Below, one piece after another: positions 59,985 to 64,000 of a stretch of DNA of 64,000 nt. The stretch's first letter is position 1, and every line of letters starts with the position of its first letter. Source of the stretch: Mytilus trossulus (lineage: Eukaryota > Mollusca > Bivalvia > Mytilida > Mytilidae); the NCBI RefSeq assembly GCF_036588685.1, contig NC_086374.1, forward strand, positions 73,778,457 through 73,842,456, in the 5' to 3' direction. The notes below the pieces were generated by a model, which was given only the letters and a program-made list of their open reading frames with translations, made no database searches and was not told the origin of the DNA. The translations under genes were made by a program, and so were the position numbers.

Positions 59985-62327
59985 TAGGAAATCACTAATA
60001 CTGGTAATTTTAAAGGGGATATCACTAATACTGGTAATACTGGTAATCTTAAAGAGGATATCACTAGTACTGGAAATACTGGTAATCTGAAAGAGGATAT
60101 CACTAGAACTGGTAATACTGGTAATCTTAAAGGGGATATCACTAGTACTGGTAATGTTAAAGGGGAAATCACTGATACTGGTAATACTGGTAATCTTAAA
60201 GAGGATATCACTAATACTGGTAATCTTAAAGGGGAAATCACTAATACTGGTAATCTTAAAGAGGATATCACTAGTACTGTTAATACTGGTAATCTTAAAG
60301 AGGATATCACTAATACTGGTAACACTGGTAATCTTAAAGAGGATATCACTAGAACTGGTAATACTGGTAATCTTAAAGGGGAAATCACTAATACTGGTAA
60401 TCTTAAAGAGGATATCCCTAGTACTGGTAATACTGGTAATCTTAAAGAGAATATCACTAATACTGGTAACACTGGTAATCTTAAAGAGGATATCACTAGA
60501 ACTGGTAATACTGGTAATCTTAAAGGGGATATCACTAATACTGGTAATCTTAAAGAGGATATCACTAATACTGGTAATCTTAACGGGGAAATCACTAGTA
60601 CTGGCAATACTGGTAATCTTAAAAGGGAAATCACTAGTACTGGTAATACTGGTAATCTTAAAGAGGATATCACTAGTACTAGTAATACTGGTAATATTAA
60701 AGAGGATATCACTAGTACTAGTAATACTGGTAATCTTAAAGAGGATATCACTAGTACTGGTAATCTTAAAGAGTATATCACTAATACTGGTAACACTGGT
60801 AATCTTAAAGAGGATATCACTAGTACTGGTAATACTGGAAATCTTAAAGAGGATATCATTAATACTGGTAACACTGGTAATCTTAAAGAGGGTATCACTA
60901 ATACTGGTAATACTGGTAATCTTAAAGGGGAAATCACTAGTCCTGGTAATACTGGAAATCTTAAAGAGGATATCACTAGAACTAGTAATACTGGTAATCT
61001 TAAAGAGGATATCACTAGTACTGGTAATCTTAAAGAGGAAATCACTAGTACTGGTAATACTGGAAATCTTAAAGAGGATATCATTAATACTGGTAACACT
61101 GGTAATCTTAAAGAGGGTATCACTAGTACTAGTAATACTGGTAATCTTAAAGGGGAAATCACTAATACTAGTAATACTGGTAATCTTAAAGGGGAAATCA
61201 CTAATACTAGTAATACTGGTAATCTTAAAGAGGATATCACTAATACTGGTAATACTGGTAATCTTAAAGGGGAAATCACTAGTCCTGGTAATACTGGAAA
61301 TCTTAAAGAGGATATCACTAGAACTAGTAATACTGGTAATCTTAAAGAGGATATCACTAGTACTGGTAATCTTAAAGAGGAAATCACTAATACTGGTAAT
61401 ACTGGTAATCTTAAAGGGGATATCATTAATACTGGTAACACTGGTAATCTTAAAGAGGGTATCACTAATACTGGTAATACTGGTAATCTTAAAGGGGAAA
61501 TCACTAGTCCTGGTAATACTGGAAATCTTAAAGAGGATATCACTAGAACTAGTAATACTGGTAATCTTAAAGAGGATATCACTAGTACTGGTAATCTTAA
61601 AGAGGAAATCACTAGTACTGGTAATACTGGAAATCTTAAAGAGGATATCATTAATACTGGTAACACTGGTAATCTTAAAGAGGGTATCACTAGTACTAGT
61701 AATACTGGTAATCTTAAAGGGGAAATCACTAATACTAGTAATACTGGTAATCTTAAAGGGGAAATCACTAATACTAGTAATACTGGTAATCTTAAAGAGG
61801 ATATCACTAATACTGGTAATACTGGTAATCTTAAAGGGGAAATCACTAGTCCTGGTAATACTGGAAATCTTAAAGAGGATATCACTAGAACTAGTAATAC
61901 TGGTAATCTTAAAGAGGATATCACTAGTACTGGTAATCTTAAAGAGGAAATCACTAATACTGGTAATACTGGTAATCTTAAAGAGGATATCACTAATACT
62001 GGTAATACTGGTAATCTTAAAGAGGATATCACTAGAACTAGTAATACTGGTAATCTTAAAGAGGATATCACTAGTACTGGTAATCTTAAAGAGGAAATCA
62101 CTAATACTGGTAATACTGGTAATCTTAAAGAGGATATCACTAATACTGGTAATACTGGTAATCTTAAAGAGGATATCACTAGTACTGACAATCTTAAAGA
62201 GGAAATCACTAATAATGGTAATACTGGTAATCTTAAAGAGGATATCACTAATACTGGTAATACTGGTAATCTTAAAGAGGATATCACTAGTACTAGTAAT
62301 ACTGGTAATCTTAAAGAGGATAGATCT
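59985..62327. repeat. 2.3 kb minisatellite with 9/30/39 bp units and a 567 bp higher-order period
   Basis: Built from the 9-mer ACTGGTAAT joined to CTTAAAGAGGATATCACTA. Units of 30 or 39 bases alternate with one or two copies of the 9-mer. All unit lengths are multiples of three, so ORFs of 726 (+), 793 (-) and 837 (-) residues stay open across it. A longer block repeats with a period of exactly 567 bases: the rare variant TCCTGGTAATACTGG occurs at 60941 and 61508, and at 61283 and 61850. I do not regard the ORFs as genes. Confidence 0.95.
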
Positions 62328-62430
62328 AAGATGATGTGGTTTGAGTGCCAATGAGACAACTCTCCACCCAAGTCACAATTTGTAAAAAGTAAACCATTAT
62401 AGGTCAAAGTACTGCTTCCAACACAGATAC
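62328..62430 (+). repeat. Mussel-type interspersed repeat fragment bordering the minisatellite
   Basis: AAGATGATGTGGTTTGAGTG, CCAATGAGACAACTCTCCAC, AAGTCACAATTTG and TTATAGGTCAAAGTACTG follow the family order. The last minisatellite unit (AAAGAGGATAGATC) runs directly into it. Confidence 0.8.
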
Positions 62431-62858
62431 TGTACACATCTATACTTCCCAAAATTGTACATAAAGTACATCAAATTGGTATTATATATAAGACATTTCC
62501 CCAAAATTCAACTGCTTTGATTTTTATAAAAATAAGTTTGAAGAAAATATTTCGTTCTCTTATAAAATATCTTCAGAATATGTTCAGCTGATTCCACCTT
62601 TTAAATTGTGACATGTGAACTAACAGATAGCAAATGGACTGATATGTGTATTTAAAACTTTTTGTCACTGGGACAAAGGGCAAATACTTTCAATCTTGAT
62701 ATAAACTGTCACTTCATAATGTTTACATCTTTGAGGGAAACTAAATCAAACTTGGTTCACTCTCTGACAACAAAAGATGAAAGATTTGATTGACTGAAGA
62801 ATCGATTACAAGTAAGAAGTTTGAAAGTACTAAAGCTGGTAACACAGAAATCCCTTGT
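62431..62858. other. Inner spacer between minisatellite and right inverted arm
   Basis: AT-rich sequence without recognised features. It is not matched on the left side, where only about 60 bases separate the arm from the minisatellite. Confidence 0.4.
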
Positions 62859-64000
62859 CATGCGCGTAGCTACGTTTACGTCAAAACGCCCGGGCGTACA
62901 CTTGATTTTTGGTTAAAAAAATATTTTAATCTCAATAATTCAAAACGATCTGGTTTAAAGCACATCAGTCTTGTAAATCTTTCTTCAAAATCTTGTAACT
63001 GCGAACAAAAGGTGACGAAATTTACTTTTCAATCAGATGGTACCGTATTATATTATGTTTTTACTTTCTGTCAGTCAAAGTCTTAATCTACTTGGAATTC
63101 TTCTGACTTTCCTTTTGTTTAAAGCAATTAATAATCAGCTGAGATTCGATGAATGCTTTGAATTTTATCCAAGCCTGTGACATCTATTCTATGTCGCGAA
63201 ATCAAGAAATAGCGATCCTAGATTTTGTAGATGGCGTCAACATTAAGGTTCAGTATGTGGTCAACTTTTTTTAAAAAACATCATGAAATGTATCCAGAAC
63301 ATAATGATGAATTCATATTTTTAATTTCCCCCCCTATTTTAATGATAAAAAGAATTTATCGGTAATTCGTATATTTTCCCTTTGGTTTTATTTTCGAGTA
63401 TCAACGTACTGGCTGTATCACTGAAAATATTATACAAATATAGCCTTTGTATGAGGTCGATACAAGGATATATTGACCTGAAAGAAGTATATTGACTGAG
63501 GACGAAGTCCGAGGTCGATATACTTCTTTGGGTCGATATATCCTGTATTGACCTCATACAAAGGCTATATTTGTTATATTATTAATTTCCGACCATATTT
63601 GTATCAAAATCGTCATTTAGGTTTGTTGGAATTTTATAGATATTACATTTTCTCCTTGACAATAACAACATATTAGTTGTTATTTCATTTACTTTTTTTT
63701 ATATATCTTATGTATTCGAAGATTTTTTTCGTCAAATAATCGATCACAGATATTATGTGTTTCAAAACGTTAAACGATTTCCTGAAATTCATTACATGAC
63801 GTCACAAAGTATATCGGTTTTTAGATATTCTAAAAATAACCGTGCGATATGCTTTTTGCCGGTCAATATGCTTTTTGCTATACGCCGTTTTCACTCTACC
63901 TTCAAAAATATAGTTTAACATGTGACTATCCATGAACGAATCAAATTTGTTAAATTATACGAATTAATAATATTAGGCAATACATTGTGAGACGTCATAA
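62859..64000 (-). mobile_element. Right arm of the 1.14 kb inverted repeat, reaching the window end
   Basis: Begins CATGCGCGTAGCTACG and ends GACGTCATAA at the last base, as the reverse complement of 58783-59923. Because homology holds to the final base, the arm probably continues, with a partner of the palindrome at 58645-58768 just beyond the window. Confidence 0.95.

Noticed and set aside
59985-62327. Regular repeat that could be mistaken for a CRISPR array
   Set aside because: There are no unique spacers; the intervals are the same 9-mer repeated once or twice, and the genome is eukaryotic.
59939-62452. ORFs of 837, 793 and 726 residues on both strands
   Set aside because: They run through a minisatellite whose units are multiples of three bases, so several frames stay open by arithmetic. 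Composition is entirely repeat-driven and no domain, signal or splice context supports a gene.

Overview
The window looks like nuclear DNA of a bivalve mollusc, most likely a marine mussel (Mytilidae). It is AT-rich, its genes are split by long introns with GT-AG borders, and repeats fill most of the rest. The species call is an inference. It rests on a recurrent interspersed repeat that begins GATGTGGTATGATTGCCAAT (or its complement), on a repeat reading GGGGCATTATGTTTTCTGGT, and on a hammerhead-like repeat with the core CTGATGAG...CGAAAC. I associate all three with mussel genomes.

Protein genes. (1) 5096-6361, minus strand: an intronless 421-residue type II membrane protein resembling a Golgi glycosyltransferase. 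(2) 7267-9026, plus strand: a tentative small spliced gene. (3) 15596-22433, plus strand: a five-exon gene that joins exactly in frame into a 549-residue protein. Its family is not certain; its middle resembles a PD-(D/E)XK nuclease-like fold and its C-terminus has paired cysteines. (4) 33904-54969, plus strand: CMTR2, the cap-2 mRNA 2'-O-methyltransferase. Its 12 coding exons join to 754 residues with the K-D-K-E catalytic residues intact. CMTR2 is the only gene with a firm functional name. No operon-like or pathway link between these genes is visible.

Layout. 1-420 is the edge of a minus-strand LINE reverse transcriptase. 2.3-5.1 kb holds a LINE 3' end and old repeats, then the glycosyltransferase gene. 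7-15.4 kb holds the possible small gene and several inverted-repeat elements, including 10414-11582, whose termini are tandem repeats, and a polypyrimidine element at 15112-15385. 15.6-22.7 kb is the 549-residue gene, with a decayed LINE in intron 1. 23.7-25.6 kb is a satellite-bearing repeat. 27.0-32.4 kb is a minus-strand LINE split by a 2.55 kb element whose ends are eight 16-bp repeats on each side. 33.9-55.4 kb is CMTR2; its introns carry a hammerhead-like motif, a tRNA-derived SINE, two copies of a 1.28 kb element and nested inverted-repeat elements. 57.2-58.6 kb is a repeat ending in a strong hairpin. 58.6-64.0 kb is a foldback-like structure: almost identical inverted arms of 1141 and 1142 bp around a 2.3 kb minisatellite.

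The most unusual material is in the mobile elements, above all the foldback structure and the two elements whose terminal inverted repeats are built from short tandem repeats. None of the long ORFs in the minisatellite should be taken as genes.
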